Notes: generated from the letters alone by a model not told the origin. A DNA stretch of 64,000 nt from Ianthella basta (GCA_964019415.1 OZ025889.1:4296399-4360398), one strand, 5' to 3'; shown: positions 21,866-34,752, numbered from the stretch's first letter. Numbers and translations are program-made.

Positions 21866-24800
21866 ATGCTTGTGATAAGTCTCATTGTTGCAGGTTCCAT
21901 CAATGGCCAAGTTTGTGACATCATCGTTGACACGGGCAGCAATATTTCTATTTTGAGGCCAGATATTTTGGAGGACAGAGATGGGTTCAACATCCAACCA
22001 GTGCATAGCAGTCTGCAGACAGTTACATGGGGAGAAGGCACCCATCCATGGCAAAGGAGAGCTAGAGCACAGGATTTGGGGACTTGGCCGTCCTCCATCC
22101 CATGTGGATAGCAGATATTATAGATGAATGCATCTTGGGCTTGGATTTCCTTCAGCATCATCCCTGCTTAGTGAACTTGAAGGAGAGTTCTTTGCGCGTG
22201 GGAGCCCAGGAGTTCCCACTAAGGAAAGCTAGCCTGAAGTCAGAGCGCAGAATTCGCCGAGGCACTGCTGTGGCCAAGTGCGAACGAGTCAACTGTGTAT
22301 CCATTCCTGAAGCAGCTCCATCATCAACAGATGAGGCACCAGGCACTGTGCGGAGAGCCTCATTCAATGAGATCCCACATCACTTGGAGCCATTGCTGCT
22401 CCAAAGCACAGAGGGTCTATCTGTGGAAAAGAAGGAAACAGTCTGCCAACTCCTGTGTGAATTTTCTAATCTGTTTTCTACAGGTCCCAGGGATCTCGGG
22501 TGTACTGGCCTTGCCAAGCATTAGATCCAAACAGGAGATGCCAAGCCAATTCACCAGCCTCCCTGACGACTGCCACTATCCAGGAGGGAAGAAGCTGAAG
22601 AGGCTGTGGTAGAGATGGAACAGCAAGGAGTGATTGAGCGATCAACTAGCGCCTGGTCCTCACCTGTTGTCCTTGATACCAAAAAAGATGGTACTACACA
22701 GTTTTGTGTGGACCATCGAAAGCTAAATGATGTCACCCAGAAGGACCCATATCCCTTGCCTCGCATTGATGACACTATCGATGCCCTGTCTGGGGCACAG
22801 TGGTTCTCCACACTAGATCTGAAGAGCGGCTACTGGCAGGTCCCACTGGAGGAAGATGCCAAGGAGAAAACAGCTTTCTCAACAGGTACAGGTTTGTGGC
22901 AGTTCACTGTAATGCCGATTGGTCTATGTAATGCCCCTGCAACTTTTGAACGTTTAATGGAGCAAGTGTTGTCCGGCCTCCCAACCAGCATAGCCCTTCT
23001 TTATCTAGATGACATCCTGGTCCCTGGAAGAACTTTCAACCAGCAAATTGAAAACTTGCGGACAGTGTTTCAGAGGTTGAAATCCGCAAGACTGAAGTTG
23101 AACCCAAAGAAATGCATTCTGTTCCGAAAGAAGGTGAAGTACCTAGGTCATGTTGTGAGTGCCCATGGAGTTGTACCTGATCCAGGAAAGATTGAAGCTA
23201 TTGTAACGTGGCCCAGACCTGCTTGTGTTAGAGATGTCAGGAGCTTCTTGGGCTTAGCATCTTATTATCGACGTTTCATAGCAGGGTACTCTAAGGTGGC
23301 AGCTCCCCTGCACTTGTACACCCGAAGGGTGTCCTTTTGTTTGGTCCGAAGCAGCCGAAGCAGCATTCACCAGACTGAAAGAAATTCTCAGCAATGCACC
23401 TGTCCTGGCCTACCCAGATCCGGCTGCCACCTTCATCCTTGACGCAGATGCCAGCAATGAGGGGATTGGTGCTGTGCTGTCACAGGGGATTGATGGAGAA
23501 GAAAGGCCAGTAGCTTTCTTCAGCCGAATGCTTACTCGGCCACAGCGGAACTACTGTGTAACGCGCAGAGAATTGCTGGCAGTAGTAAAGTCTATCAAAC
23601 AGTTCCACACTTATCTGTATGAACAGCAATTTGTTGTACGCACGGATCACTCGGCACTGCAATGGCTCCTCAATTTCAGACACCCTGAGGGCCAAGTGGT
23701 AAGGTGGCTGGAAGTCCTGCAGAGTTACAGCTTTACTGTCCAACATCGACCTGGTCCGAAGCACAGCATTGCAGATGCTCTATCCCGGCGGCCATGTCTC
23801 ACCACTGACTGCAAGTACTGCAGTCAATTGGAACTGAAGGACACACAGGGAGCTGAGCCCTCATCACAACCTACAGTACAAGCAGTTAACTTGAGTGCCA
23901 GCATTATTGCAGATATGGGTATTGCAACATCACCAGAAGCACTGCGACAAGCCCAGTTAGCTGACGAAAACCTAAAGCCTGTACTGGAATGGTTGGAACT
24001 GGACACCACCAGGCCGCCATGGGAAGTGGTTGCCCCCTTTAGCGGGCATACTAAGGCCTACTGGGCTCAATGGGACAGCCTGAAGCTGGAAAATGGAGTG
24101 CTGTACCGCAAATGGGAAACTACAGCTGGGGACACCACTCTTTTGCAGCTCATGGTCCCCAAGGAACTTCAAGAGCACTTTCTCAAACAGTTACATGGCA
24201 CCCAAACGGCCGGGCACTTCGGGGTTTCCAAAACCCTTGGTCGTGTGCGAGAACGCTTCTACTGGGTTGACTGCCAACGAGATGTCTAGGACTGGTGTCG
24301 CAACTGCAATTTATGTGCAGAAAGAAGGGGCCCCCCAAAGAAACCAAGGGCATCTTTGCAGCAGTATGTGGTAGGCTCACCCATGGAGTGCATTGCCCTT
24401 GATGTCCTGGGACCACTTACTCTCACTGAGCAAGGGAACAAGTACATCCTTGTCGTAGCAGACTATTTCTCCAAGTGGACTGAGGCATTTCCCATGCCAG
24501 ATCAAGAGTCCAGCACTGTGGCAGACTATCTGGTTAAAGAAATCATCTCTCGATTTGGTGTGCCTCTCCTCCTTCATTCCGACCAAGGAAGGAATTTTGC
24601 GTCGGCCTTGTTTTCTGAAATTTGTCACATGCTGGGAATGAAGAAGACCAGAACAACGCCGTACCACCCTCAGTCTGATGGTATGGTTGAAAGGTTTAAC
24701 AGGACCCTTCTGGATCAGCTGGCCAAATTTGCTGACTACCACCTGACAGACTGGGATCAGCACATTCCTTTCCTCATGATGGCATACCGGTCAGCAGTTC

Positions 24801-25035
24801 ATGAAGCGACTAATTGTTCCCCAGCTAAAGTTTTTTTGGAAGAGATCTGCAATTGCCAATTGACTTGCTGCTGGGACGTCCTGAAGAATGCCCAGAATCA
24901 GTAAAGCAATACACTAGAGACTTATGTCAGAGGCTGGAGAGAATTCACTGTTTCACCCGTGAACATCTCAGGCTGTCATCTGATAGGATGAAACAGCAAT
25001 ACGATTTGTTGCAGGAGGGACAACCACTGGGAGTT
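21866..25035 (+). pseudogene. Gypsy pol (protease, RT, RNase H, integrase), multiply broken
   Basis: Fragments in several frames keep domain order: protease with a DTGSNIS active site near 21927 and an ILGLDFL motif; reverse transcriptase at about 22606-23330 with LDLKSGYWQV and catalytic YLDD near 23003; RNase H at about 23440-23800 with TDHSALQWLL; an integrase zinc-binding part ending at a TAG at 24286-24288; and the integrase core at about 24300-24840 with DVLGPL, HSDQGRNF and the conserved VERFN region. Frameshifts near 22060, 22520, 23330 and 24840 plus the in-frame stop make it non-functional. The 3' end is deleted into the LTR. Confidence 0.88.
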
Positions 25036-25629
25036 TCATTGTGTAACCAGTCCCCGTGTTGGTTAATCCCTGTTCAATTGAATTGGTACGCGTGTGAAAG
25101 CTGCTGTTCGTAACAGCAGCAATTCCAAGCAATGAGCATCAGACTTAGAACACCCAAACCAAAAAACGTCACAATAATCAAAGTGGGGAAGTATACGACT
25201 TTAGAAACAGTAGTAGACGAGACGCAGCCTATGGGTACCTCCTAAGGGCATGCATTGAATTGAGGGTATGGGCAGAAATTCGATGGCATGCCCTTAGGCA
25301 AGTTACATTTGCTTGCTGTAGCGTGAACTCCAATGGTGGCGGTGCAGGTTCTGACTTGCTGTAACTTGCGCTGGAGGCCGTTTTCTTCAGCCATTGAGCA
25401 CATATTACTTTCTGGCACATGTGGTGGTGAGCAAGGTGCGTGTGCTGCCCCAAGCCCACTGAAACACTGGTGGTCTTATTCTATGACCAAATGGTGCAGA
25501 TACTCTACTGGCACAGGTGGTGGTGGCTGTGACATTGTAACTTGCACTATGTGGTGGTGGTGGTAGAGGTAGTGTTTTTCCTAGAGCAATGGTGCATATA
25601 CTTAATGCCACATTGTAAATTGCACTGTG

Positions 25630-25663
25630 GGGTGGTGGTGGTGGTGGTGGTGGTGGTGGTGGT
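25630..25663. repeat. TGG trinucleotide microsatellite
   Basis: About eleven uninterrupted GGT/TGG triplets lie inside the minisatellite of S2. The matching places in S1, S3 and S4 have far fewer, so the run expanded here. Confidence 0.85.
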
Positions 25664-27678
25664 TTTTGTCTAGGAATGCATGCGGTGGTCGTAATAAGCT
25701 TGCACAGCGTAGTGGTATGTGGTGGTAGTGTTATTTTTCTACAGCAATGGCACATAATTATGCTGAATGCACGCATTAATTCACTGCATTGTAACTTGCA
25801 CTGTGTGGTGGTGGTGGCGACCTTTTCGTCTAGGAATGCATGTGGTGGCTGCTATATTGTAGCTTGCACTGTGTGGTGGTGCATGGTGGTAGTGTGTGTA
25901 GCAGCACCTGATGCGAAGGTCTGTTTTCTTGCACTTCTAGCACACAATATATTTACAGTGGGTCCGGGAAGCACATGCACCATTTGCACCGCCACATGTG
26001 CTAGAAAGTAAATTCACTCAATGGCTGAATGGAACTCAAGCAATGCATGCATTCTGTACGTAATGGCAACTATGTATCTATAATTACATGAAATGTATGA
26101 ATACATTGTATATATTTATAGGGTGGCATTTTGTTAGTTAGATTCTGCACATGGCATGCATACCAGCACAATATGATTTAAACTAGAAACTACATACGTA
26201 TTTATCACCGAACTTCACTAGCCAAAACTTTGAATTAATAACTTTGAATTAAAAAGTTAATGACAAATGTTGTTATGTGTAAGATGAATAACTCTAGATC
26301 TGCAACCTAAGAAACTACATTATGGTCACCACCTGTTCATGCATACGTGCTTTAACTTGCAGTATTTTACTTATACTTTAAGGCTACTAATAATAACAGG
26401 TAGCTACAAATTTTAGCAAATTTTGTGAATAATTATGATAAATTGACAAAACTGCACCTGTTAAATATATTTTCTACAGCAAAAATGTTTACACACAAAA
26501 AGTGAAAATTGCTAAATAAGTACCCACCAAATCTTGCAGACCTTTCAAATGCTAAAATTGCCATTATCGTTGGCACATGTACACTTATTATATAATATGC
26601 TGATGAGCATGAAATTTAATACAACCACTAATTGCTACTATATGCAATATGTGCTTGTGTTTGCATACATTGAGTAATTATTGAACTCCTTGCAGGAGCA
26701 TCTACCTCAGCAAGCTGATAATCTTAGGCTTAGTTGCTATGGAGACTCAATCAAATGTATGCCAGAATGTCAAGCATTGGGTAGAATCAGATCTAGGAAG
26801 TACATAGCTATAATGGCATTGTGAGTATTGCTAGTAGGATGAGTCAGATCTAGACACTAGTAATTATACTGACAGATAGCTTCAGAGTTCAATCACACTG
26901 GACAACAGTAATGAATCAAATAGGCCCACAGCTGGAAGATGATGGAACAGTGGCTATATACACATGTGGCTGTTGACGCTGCAGGAACCAGAAGATGAAG
27001 GACGGTGACAATTCTCTGATTGGACTCAGCCATAGTTAAGTGTGGTCAGACTTGTGTACACTGCTCACTGCATGTGTTGTATTATAGTCTCCATGCTTGC
27101 CACAATCATTGATCTTGCACTTGATAATATATTAACTTACTTGTATCTTGCTCTGACTACCAAGCCTAGGTATTTTCTGTCTGTCACAGTTTGCGTGCTG
27201 CCTGATTTGAGTTCAAGCCTATGGTATTTATGTATTTACAGTGCATTTTTGAAATGTGAAGGTCCCTACTGCATGCAAGCAGCGACTTATGATCTCACAA
27301 GCAGCATCAGTTTTCAGAATTTCAGACTTGGAGTCCAGTCCATAGGATACTGCATCCTCTATACATCACTGTTCAAAGCAACCCATTGGCAAATATAATT
27401 TCAACGAAGAAGTTGGTCGAATTATCCGTGCCACTAATATGCAATATGGAGGGAGGGATGGTCTGAGGAGCACACACTCTCACTGCGCCTGACGGCACCC
27501 CTGACTGCAATCATCACCCTGCAGAGGGATGACATTGGAGACTCCAGACAAGAGCAACAATCCATTAAGTCCTCACTGCGTACAGAAAGACGCAAGCGTC
27601 AAGAGGAGGCCGCTGCTGAACTGAAGACTCGTTTGCCCCAACATCTACAGAGAGCTGCTGAACTGGCTAGCGAGAAGG

Positions 27679-28450
27679 GTGCCTACAGCTGCCCTCCCAG
27701 TTGCTGCCCATGGCTTTGCACTTCACAAAAGTGCATTTCCTGATGCACTCTGCCTTCGCTACAACTGGATACCTGCCAGCCTGCCAAGAGTGTGTGTTTG
27801 CGGTGCAGCTTTCACCACAGAACATGCTCTCTCATGTCCAACCGGAGGAGTCACAATCATTCGGCACAATGAAGTACGTGACCTCACCGCCAGCCTCCTC
27901 ACCGAGGTATGCCATGACGTGTGCCTTGAACCATGCCTGCAAGCACTGTCGGGTGAGACATTGTCCACTCGCAGTGCTACAACTGAAGACAATGCACGAC
28001 TAGACGTTGCAGCAAGTGGCTTCTGGGGAGGGAGGTTTGAGAGGGCATTTTTTGATGTGAGGGTTTTTAACCCCTACGCCCCCCTCGAACAAAACCCTGC
28101 AGACCGCAGCCTGCTATCGGCGGCATGAGCGTGAGAAGAGGCGCAAGTACGAAGAACGGGTACGTGAAGTAGAGCATGCCTCCTTTGTGCCCCTAGTGCT
28201 GTCCTGCACCGGTGGAGCAGTTCCCTGTGCAACTAACTTTTTCCAAAGGCTGGCAGCCTTGCAAGCCGAGAAGCACCACTCCACCTACAGCATGGTGATG
28301 GAATTGCTTCGTTGCCGCCTCAGCTTTGCCCTCTTGCGATCAGCTATCGCATGCCTCAGGAGTGCACGGTCAACCTATCACTACCCAGGCCAAATCGACA
28401 TGAGTGCTGTGGACCTTGCAATGTCCGAGGGTCGGGTGGAACGCAATTAA
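27679..28450 (+). pseudogene. C-terminal fragment of RT element protein, frameshifted
   Basis: Frame 27679-28128 contains the CVCGAAFTTEHALSC zinc-binding motif, RHNEVRDL, NARLDVAASGFW and [10 protein letters not shown] frameshift near 28100 moves the rest into another frame that ends at 28450 (KRRKYEERVREVE, then a region of short helices). It aligns with the last third of the 49999-52119 protein but is clearly a different subfamily. The reverse transcriptase itself is missing. Confidence 0.85.
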
Positions 28451-28597
28451 CTAACGATATCCTGACGATACATCATCTTGTCACTTGCTATTTTTCACTA
28501 TGTATTCTGACAATCAATGTTTCATGACATAAATTCTACTTATTATTGTATAATATTATCCTGTAACTGCAGAATGAGGACCCTATAGCTACTGTAT

Positions 28598-28600
28598 TTA

Positions 28601-28633
<33 letters not shown>
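28598..28633. repeat. ATT trinucleotide repeat at element 3' end
   Basis: About twelve ATT/TTA triplets. It forms the 3' tail of the truncated retroelement just before the right target duplication. Confidence 0.85.
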
Positions 28634-29009
28634 GCATTGTCGAACTATCCGTGTGTTAGGGTAATTAATGTGCTCCTCAACATGTTCTCCATTAATTGAC
28701 ATGCATGCAATATGGATTCTGTATATTTTAAACATAATGATGCAAAAGTTAATGACAAATATTATTATGTGTAAGGTGACTAACTCTGGATCTGCAACCT
28801 AAGAGTGCAGTGCACGTGTACATGAGTATGCATTTACATAAGCTCTAAATTATAGTTCTGGCATAATAGTCATGCTCAAGTAATAAACCCATGTAGCAGA
28901 CATACTTATCAAGCAGATTCTGAAAAAAAACATCTAGTTCTGTTTGATACAATAATCCATGCAGTTACTGTATAGCACAAACGTTACAGATTCCATTGAT
29001 ATACTGCAA

Positions 29010-32000
29010 TTATTGGTATTTCTCCTGCAGGTCCTGGTAGAGGTGCTTCCCTTCCTCCAGAGGTGCTCCCAGGACAGCAGCTTTGGGAGAGACTGTTTTG
29101 TCTTCTTCTCTCCAGCTCAGAAGTGCCTCAGGGTCTCTGGTCTGTTCCCTTGTAAGGTCCTCAAAGGTGGAGCGTGAGTGGTGGTCTGGGTTCCTGAGGC
29201 ATTTCATAAGATGAAGAGGTGGAGAGGGAAAGAGTGATGGAGGTGATGAGGTAGGAAGAGAGAGGGGAGATTTGAGTACTTAAGAGGTGATTAACACCTG
29301 CATGGACTGCAGTAGTAATGTACACGTGGCCTTCATGTTGGCTTATGTATAAAGCTGGCAAAAAAAATACAAATTGGATTGCAATATGCAGAAATTAAGG
29401 TTAAATTAACACCATGTCAGCACATACAAAGATGAGTTGGGAAAGTAGCTGTATCTTGACAAGAGCTGTCACTATCGCATGCACACTGCTAGTTTTGAAC
29501 CAGTGCTAACCCAACAGCACTTTCACTTACATTATTCATGTTTACTGTATAATGTTTAATAGACATGTATTGTTGTCCACTTTACACATTCCAAAGTAGA
29601 TTCAGTAATAGTTTCAATCGTTGTTGATGCACTCACCAACAGTCCACCATCAACTTGTAGATGTTTCTGGGACAACCAGGAGGGGGAGGCTGGCAGTATC
29701 TTGTTTCAAAAGCTCTTAGGACCTGTAGCAAACAAGGTTGGGCCATTGCCACAAGACAATCGAACAGCTACGTAGTTTGTCACGCTGAATTGGCTCAATT
29801 CATAATGTATATTGACTAACTTGATTAATGTTGAACTCCTCAAACGGCTTGTGTCCCAGTGACCATATCTCATACATCACCATCCCATAGCTCCACACAT
29901 CACTCTTTGTGGTGTACTTCTTGTACAAAATGGCCTCAGGAGCTGTCCACTTGACTGGAATCATACCTCCTTTGGCTTCGTAGTAGTAGTCTTCATCCAT
30001 GTCATGGGACATGCCAAAGTCAGCAATCTTATAAATAGGAGGATGGAAAATGAGAGCTCGTGCACAGAAAGTTACAATGAGTGCCCTGACATAAACACAG
30101 TTGGTATCCATACAATTAATGATTAATTTAAATTTGTATAGCTATACAGATAGAGGAAATCCTTTCCTGCTATATAAATTACATAATCATACTTATGCAG
30201 AAAAAGCAGGTGAACAGGTACACATCGTATACATGGATTCGTTTGTATTGCAGTAGCTCACATTGTAATTGCTTTAGCTTACTTTAGCTGTGTACTCTTC
30301 ATTCAGCAGTATGTTCCTTGCAGCAAGGTCTCTGTGGATGAAACCTTTCTTGGAGAGGTATTCCATTGCAGCAGCTATCTCCTGACAGAACCTTAGTAAC
30401 AGGACTAGCTTCCCTTTGTCATGTACTGGACCAGATCTAAGCATGTGAACATAAAGTTATAGGATTCAATTCCAGCATATGTGTGCACACTTCAGGCAAT
30501 ATCATATTGTGCGGTAGTAGTAGATTGTAAACTGCTCAATTTCTACCTGGACTTGACTTTTTGCAAGTGATGGAGGAGATCTCCACGTGAGAGGTACTCC
30601 ATGATGAGCATCATCTGCAATGGTATGAAAAATGTCTGAATGTTTCTTTCTAATCAACAATTAGCCTCCAGCACTCATTTTACCTTGTTTGGTTGGTCAA
30701 CTACTCCATACAATTTGACCACATATGGGTGGTTGAACTGTCCCATGATGGCTGCCTCTTTGAGCAGTTTGTACCTGCTCTCCTCCTCCTGCCTGTGGAG
30801 GGACTTGACAGCCACCTGAAGTGGTCCCTGAGGAGAGTCTGCCCACTCTCCCTTGTGGACCATCCCAAACTCACCCTCCCCCAAATCCCCCAGGAGGGTG
30901 ATGCTTTCAGGCCGCAACTCAAAGAACCATCTATTTTTCTGGCACAATTGATTCTTCACTCCCTTGAGTGTGGCAGCTGGTACCCAGTATGGGTCTTCCT
31001 CTAGTTCATTTTGGCCTTGGAGCACTGAGTATTGCTGCAGTAAAGCATTGTGTTTAATCAGTGACATGTGATCATAATAACTTGTATGTGTCTAAAGTTT
31101 TTAGCTTGCATGTGCATGCATGCATGTCTTATGTATGTTTATATGATGCTTTAATTGTATGTTTTAGCAACTGGCATATGAAATTTAACACACTTGCATG
31201 ACAATAGTACTGGTGTTGTAGTATCCATGGTTACTCTTCTGTGCTTCTGGTAGGCTGTCAGCTGATGTTCTTTGAGTTGGCTGTAAAGATAAGTTACGGG
31301 CACAGATTACTTTAACTTTTTGGAGTGTACTGCATGTCTGTGATGAAGATACCTATCAGTGCATGTGACCAGTCATATGTCTTCACCGTTCACTGACCAT
31401 ATGTATATTACATTCATTTGGCGGCTCATTATGCTCTGTACTGTTTGGACCTGGTATGGTTTCATTCATTTGCACACAGCTTATACAACCTAATGGGTGG
31501 ACAAAGAACAGCTCATCTTATAAGCAGTACATGACATGGATATGGTACTAACATAGTCTAACTAATAATAATTATTATGCACATCAAACACAGATTCTAG
31601 GTACAGAGCCCTATACCAACGTACCTATTCCTTCTGCCTTCATCCTCCCCTGTTTTCTCCTCAAGCACACCACCCATGCCACTGTACATGCTATGAGCTG
31701 CACCAATAGAATGACCCCCAGCACCACAGCAATAACGGACCCCACTCCAAATGCAGCCCATGCAGTGTTGCCAGTCTGCAGTTCATTGGAGGTGTTGGTT
31801 AGAGGAAGGCCTGTGCACAACTCCCCAAAGTTAGTGAGGGTAGCAGTCACAGTTTCTGTTTGTTGAATGACTCTTGATTCTGAGACTGTACATGTAGGCA
31901 TTACTGTTGCTGTGACTTGCACAGTTTCAGTGCAGTGCACATGGCAAACCCCAGCACCTACACAATAGAGCACCACTACACAGTAAATGGTATATTACAC

Positions 32001-34752
32001 CTTAGATACTATCCTTTGGGGTGACCTGCATCAGTAGTAGTGAGGTGTGAGCAGCCATCCCAAGTGTGTGATTGGTACCAAGCATAATAGCCAGGAGTGT
32101 TGAAATATAGGGAATCTTATTCCAACTGTGCGGAATCAATTTCAACTTGTTGGAATAACTGTTCTATACAGGTACTGAACCCTGCCAGGAACAGAGATTA
32201 AGTGTATTTTGGGGTACATGTGTTGTAGTCACTTCACTTTCATTGTGCAAGACCTGCTGTACTGTTTACTCAGGAACAGCATGGCCCCCAAGATTCAAAT
32301 GTTAGTCACGACTTGGATGACATTTGCGACAGTCGCAGCTTTTGCAGAACATTAGTACTGAAATTGTGAAAACCGCCAATAACTGTCAAAACAAGGCTTC
32401 GTAGGGTTAAATACAAACTATTCTTTTACTAAACTGACCTGGAAAGCAAGCAAACAAGGTGTGTCAGTGAGAAAATGACACTCAAAACATCCATTTTTGT
32501 CTTCATAGAGTATCACAGTGATTCGTAGTGACAGGATGTGGAGACAGTAAAAGAGCATTAACACTGACAGCATTGTAGGGGTGTGGTGGGGAGGAGTGGA
32601 GATAGTCAATAAGTATTGTATTTCTACATAGACACAGCATGTTATACTTGAATAAATAAATTTACTATGTGGCTAATTTCTCCACTTTTCATCCCAGTAT
32701 TGAACAGGTCGTTACAACTTTTACCTTTTACTAGCTGTTGCTAAACACACAAATTACCACCACCGATTCTATTCAAATAGTACTAGTGTACTGTTTGAGC
32801 ATTGCATTTGATAATGGAAACAAGAATGGCTTAGAATATATGACACACTAGTATATACCAGCAACTACAGACCCTTGAGACCTATTGCTCATTTCAGTGA
32901 CAGAATACACTACATGCATATGTAACTACATAAGCTCAACTGACCTATAGCTGGTGTACCTTCACACACCACTCCTGCATCTTCATTGTGGTCACAGTCA
33001 TTAATTCCAATACCATTGTGAGAGCAATCAGCCATATGTGCCTCATCTCCATTGCACTGTACATTGTCAAAGTGAATTGGACCAGTGCCTTCACCAAAGG
33101 TAGCTTTCCTAGGTGCAGACACAGCTCCGCTGTAACCAAGCTGTCGACATACCACTTTGGTATCGTTGAGATCCCATTTGTCATGACAAATGGTGCCCCA
33201 TTGTCCTTTATAATAAACTTCCACACGACCTGAAAATAATGTTACACTGTCACCTGTCATCAGGCGAGTGTCACCATCCTGGGGGTCTATATGCACAGTG
33301 AGAACAAAAATCAAGAGCACAACTGTTTCATGTACACCAAACATGTGGGCACATGCATGTCCTAGTGTACTGCAACCTCACAATCATATATCACTCTCTA
33401 TTACGCTGCCTACATACTCTCGCCCATCCGATTTCAAAACACCATATCAGGAGAGTGCATTTGCTAAGTGCACATGCAGTTGTAACAGCTAGCTAGTGAT
33501 GTGTGAGGTTGCAGTAGTTTAAAATTGTACCATTGTATTCTTTACATTAACAGTTGTCCATGGGGTGAGAGCTACGATTATCTTAAGAGGGTCTTGTAAC
33601 TGTGGGTTGTAGATCAGACCTATGTTCAGGGATGTGTGTGAGTTTGATCTACTTATGTATATACAGCAGTTATATTTAGCAAATAATTAGATGAGCACTA
33701 CTGCAGCTTGAAGAAAGGAGGGTTCGCAGGACGTTTCGGCTCTCGAGCCTTTGTCAACTGCTTACTGTAAGCAGTTGACAAAGGCTCTCGAGCCGAAACG
33801 TCCTGCGAACCCTCCTTTCTTCAAGCTGCAGTATTGCTCATCTAATTATTTGCTAAATCTACAATCGCAGCTATGAGCCTCTACCGAATCATACAGCAGT
33901 TAATTAGTCAGTACAAGATATATAGAGTCCAGATAACTGCACACACTACACTAAGACAATTCAACTGAATGTGTATACCTTCACATATCACTCCTGCATC
34001 TTCATCATGGTCACAGTTGTGACGTCGATTGTGGCGGCAGTCAGCCAGGTGTGCCTCACAACCAGAACAGGCAACATCATCATAGAGGATTGGACCGCTA
34101 CCCTCACCGAAGGCAGCTTCTCCATGTGCAGATGTGGCCCTGCTGTAGCCAAGCTGCCGACATACCACATTGGCATCATTGATGTCCCAGCTGTCATCGC
34201 AGACAGTACCCCAAGTTCCATCGTGATAGACCTCCACACGCCCTTCATTCATAGCGGCATTTCCCACCAAACGAATGTCGCCATCCTGGGAGTCTGGAAT
34301 GAAGACAGCAGACCTAGCAGCCCATTTACACTAGTGCACGGTTCTAGAACCGGTTATGAGATAGCTGCAGAGTCATAAATCGGTTCACTCCTTCTGCGTT
34401 CTGTTTATAACAACCAGAATTGGGCCTAGTGTTATAGACGCTTATGGATAATTATATAAATACCATCCATGCAGCTAGCCCGGTAAGACGAACTGATGCG
34501 GGGAGTATAGTACACTCAGATTCTGTATAGCTAAAAAGTTGATTCTCAGGTGGACCTCCCAGGCAAGTGGGGGTTTCTTTCGAACTCCCCTCCCCCCCCG
34601 CATAAGGGCCTGGTTATGCATGGTAACTTCACGCTAGTCAGAACGATTGATAGTGCACTAAAGTGTCGTGGTTTACCTGCGGTAGCTGCAGAGGCTGACA
34701 TGAATTCTAAGAGGCCAAAGCAGAAGATCCATCCAGCTACGTGTACAGCCAT
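29010..34752 (-). CDS. Gene C: receptor tyrosine kinase with two SRCR domains
   Basis: Twelve exons join in frame: 34752-34677, 34293-33979, 33286-32945, 31957-31625, 31489-31398, 31280-31194, 31034-30684, 30614-30547, 30436-30283, 30027-29821, 29722-29637 and 29193-29010, giving 764 aa. Signal peptide [21 protein letters not shown]1 at about 27-130, SRCR2 at about 131-244, a Cys/Thr-containing stalk, transmembrane helix at about 314-337, and kinase from about 460 with lysine near 492, HRDLAARN near 591 and DFG at 609. SRCR1 shows [25 protein letters not shown] and [13 protein letters not shown] domains bind proteins or polyanions outside the cell; the ligand here is unknown. The juxtamembrane YxxP tyrosine of other members is replaced (EHNEPPNE), while GYYN is kept. 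SRCR2 could instead end at 32960 using the GTACAC donor; 32945 matches gene F. The SRCR1-SRCR2 intron holds a 183-bp palindrome. Confidence 0.9.
33675..33857. repeat. 183-bp palindrome with Penelope-terminus-like hairpin
   Basis: Two near-perfect arms of about 90 bp surround a CTG centre at 33765-33767. The arms include GCTTGAAGAAAGGAGGGTTC and GGCTCTCGAGCCGAAACGTC. The segment GGCTC-TC-GAGCC followed by GAAACGTCC matches the stem and GAAAC part of the hairpin at about 56578-56612 in the Penelope fragment of gene F. It lies in the SRCR1-SRCR2 intron of gene C and is absent from gene E. Confidence 0.85.

Larger units (their letters stand above)
20422..25119 (+). mobile_element. Ty3/gypsy-type LTR retrotransposon, degenerate, 3' deleted
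   Basis: The 5' LTR is 20426-20660 (TGTGACG...TAACA). It is followed at once by a primer-binding-site-like TGGTGTCAGAAGTGAG. A 4-bp target duplication GCAG flanks the element (20422-20425 and 25116-25119). The 3' LTR survives only as its last 76 bp (about 25040-25115); a deletion removed the 3' end of the integrase region and about two thirds of that LTR, with ATT microhomology at the junction. The two LTR parts differ at a few positions. Gag-pol domain order is gag, protease, reverse transcriptase, RNase H, integrase, which is the gypsy order. Confidence 0.92.
20290..25530 (-). repeat. Foldback-family repeat copy, split by a gypsy element
   Basis: Bases 20290-20425 and 25116-25235 match, in reverse orientation, the central spacer (41546-41750) of the large inverted repeat at 40995-42302. 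Bases 25236-25530 match its right arm, with an internal deletion of about 215 bp after ACCTCC. The gypsy element interrupts the spacer between AAGTTAAGCAG and CAATTCCAAGC, which are contiguous at 41600-41625 on the other strand. There is no second inverted arm here. Confidence 0.75.
27416..28653 (+). mobile_element. 5'-truncated non-LTR element (C-terminal REL-like nuclease region)
   Basis: The insertion 27431-28638 ends in an ATT microsatellite (about 28598-28633). It is flanked by a 15-bp target duplication, GTCGAATTATCCGTG (27416-27430) and GTCGAACTATCCGTG (28639-28653). The empty site is visible in S1 at about 15541-15555. Long target duplication plus a simple-repeat tail indicates target-primed reverse transcription. 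The coding remnant matches the C-terminal third of the element at 48880-52272. Confidence 0.9.
25494..29009. repeat. Intergenic spacer S2 downstream of gene C
   Basis: Paralogous to S1, S3 and S4 with the same ordered landmarks, starting at GCAGATACTCTACTG. It contains a GTGGTGG minisatellite with a pure TGG run (about 25630-25663). The retroelement at 27431-28638 interrupts it and is listed separately. Apart from that insertion no gene is seen. Confidence 0.7.

Noticed and set aside
25229..26011. Frames rich in His, Pro or Gly/Val across the GTGGTGG minisatellites (also at 9113-9439, 35167-35731 and 42373-42708).
   Set aside because: Low-complexity translation of a minisatellite; no conserved frame among S1-S4.
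32418..32609. Open frame in the SRCR2-stalk intron of gene C, with a relative in gene E (47543-47764), considered as an alternative first exon.
   Set aside because: The methionine is not conserved in E, and the splice phase (0) does not fit the phase-1 transmembrane exon.
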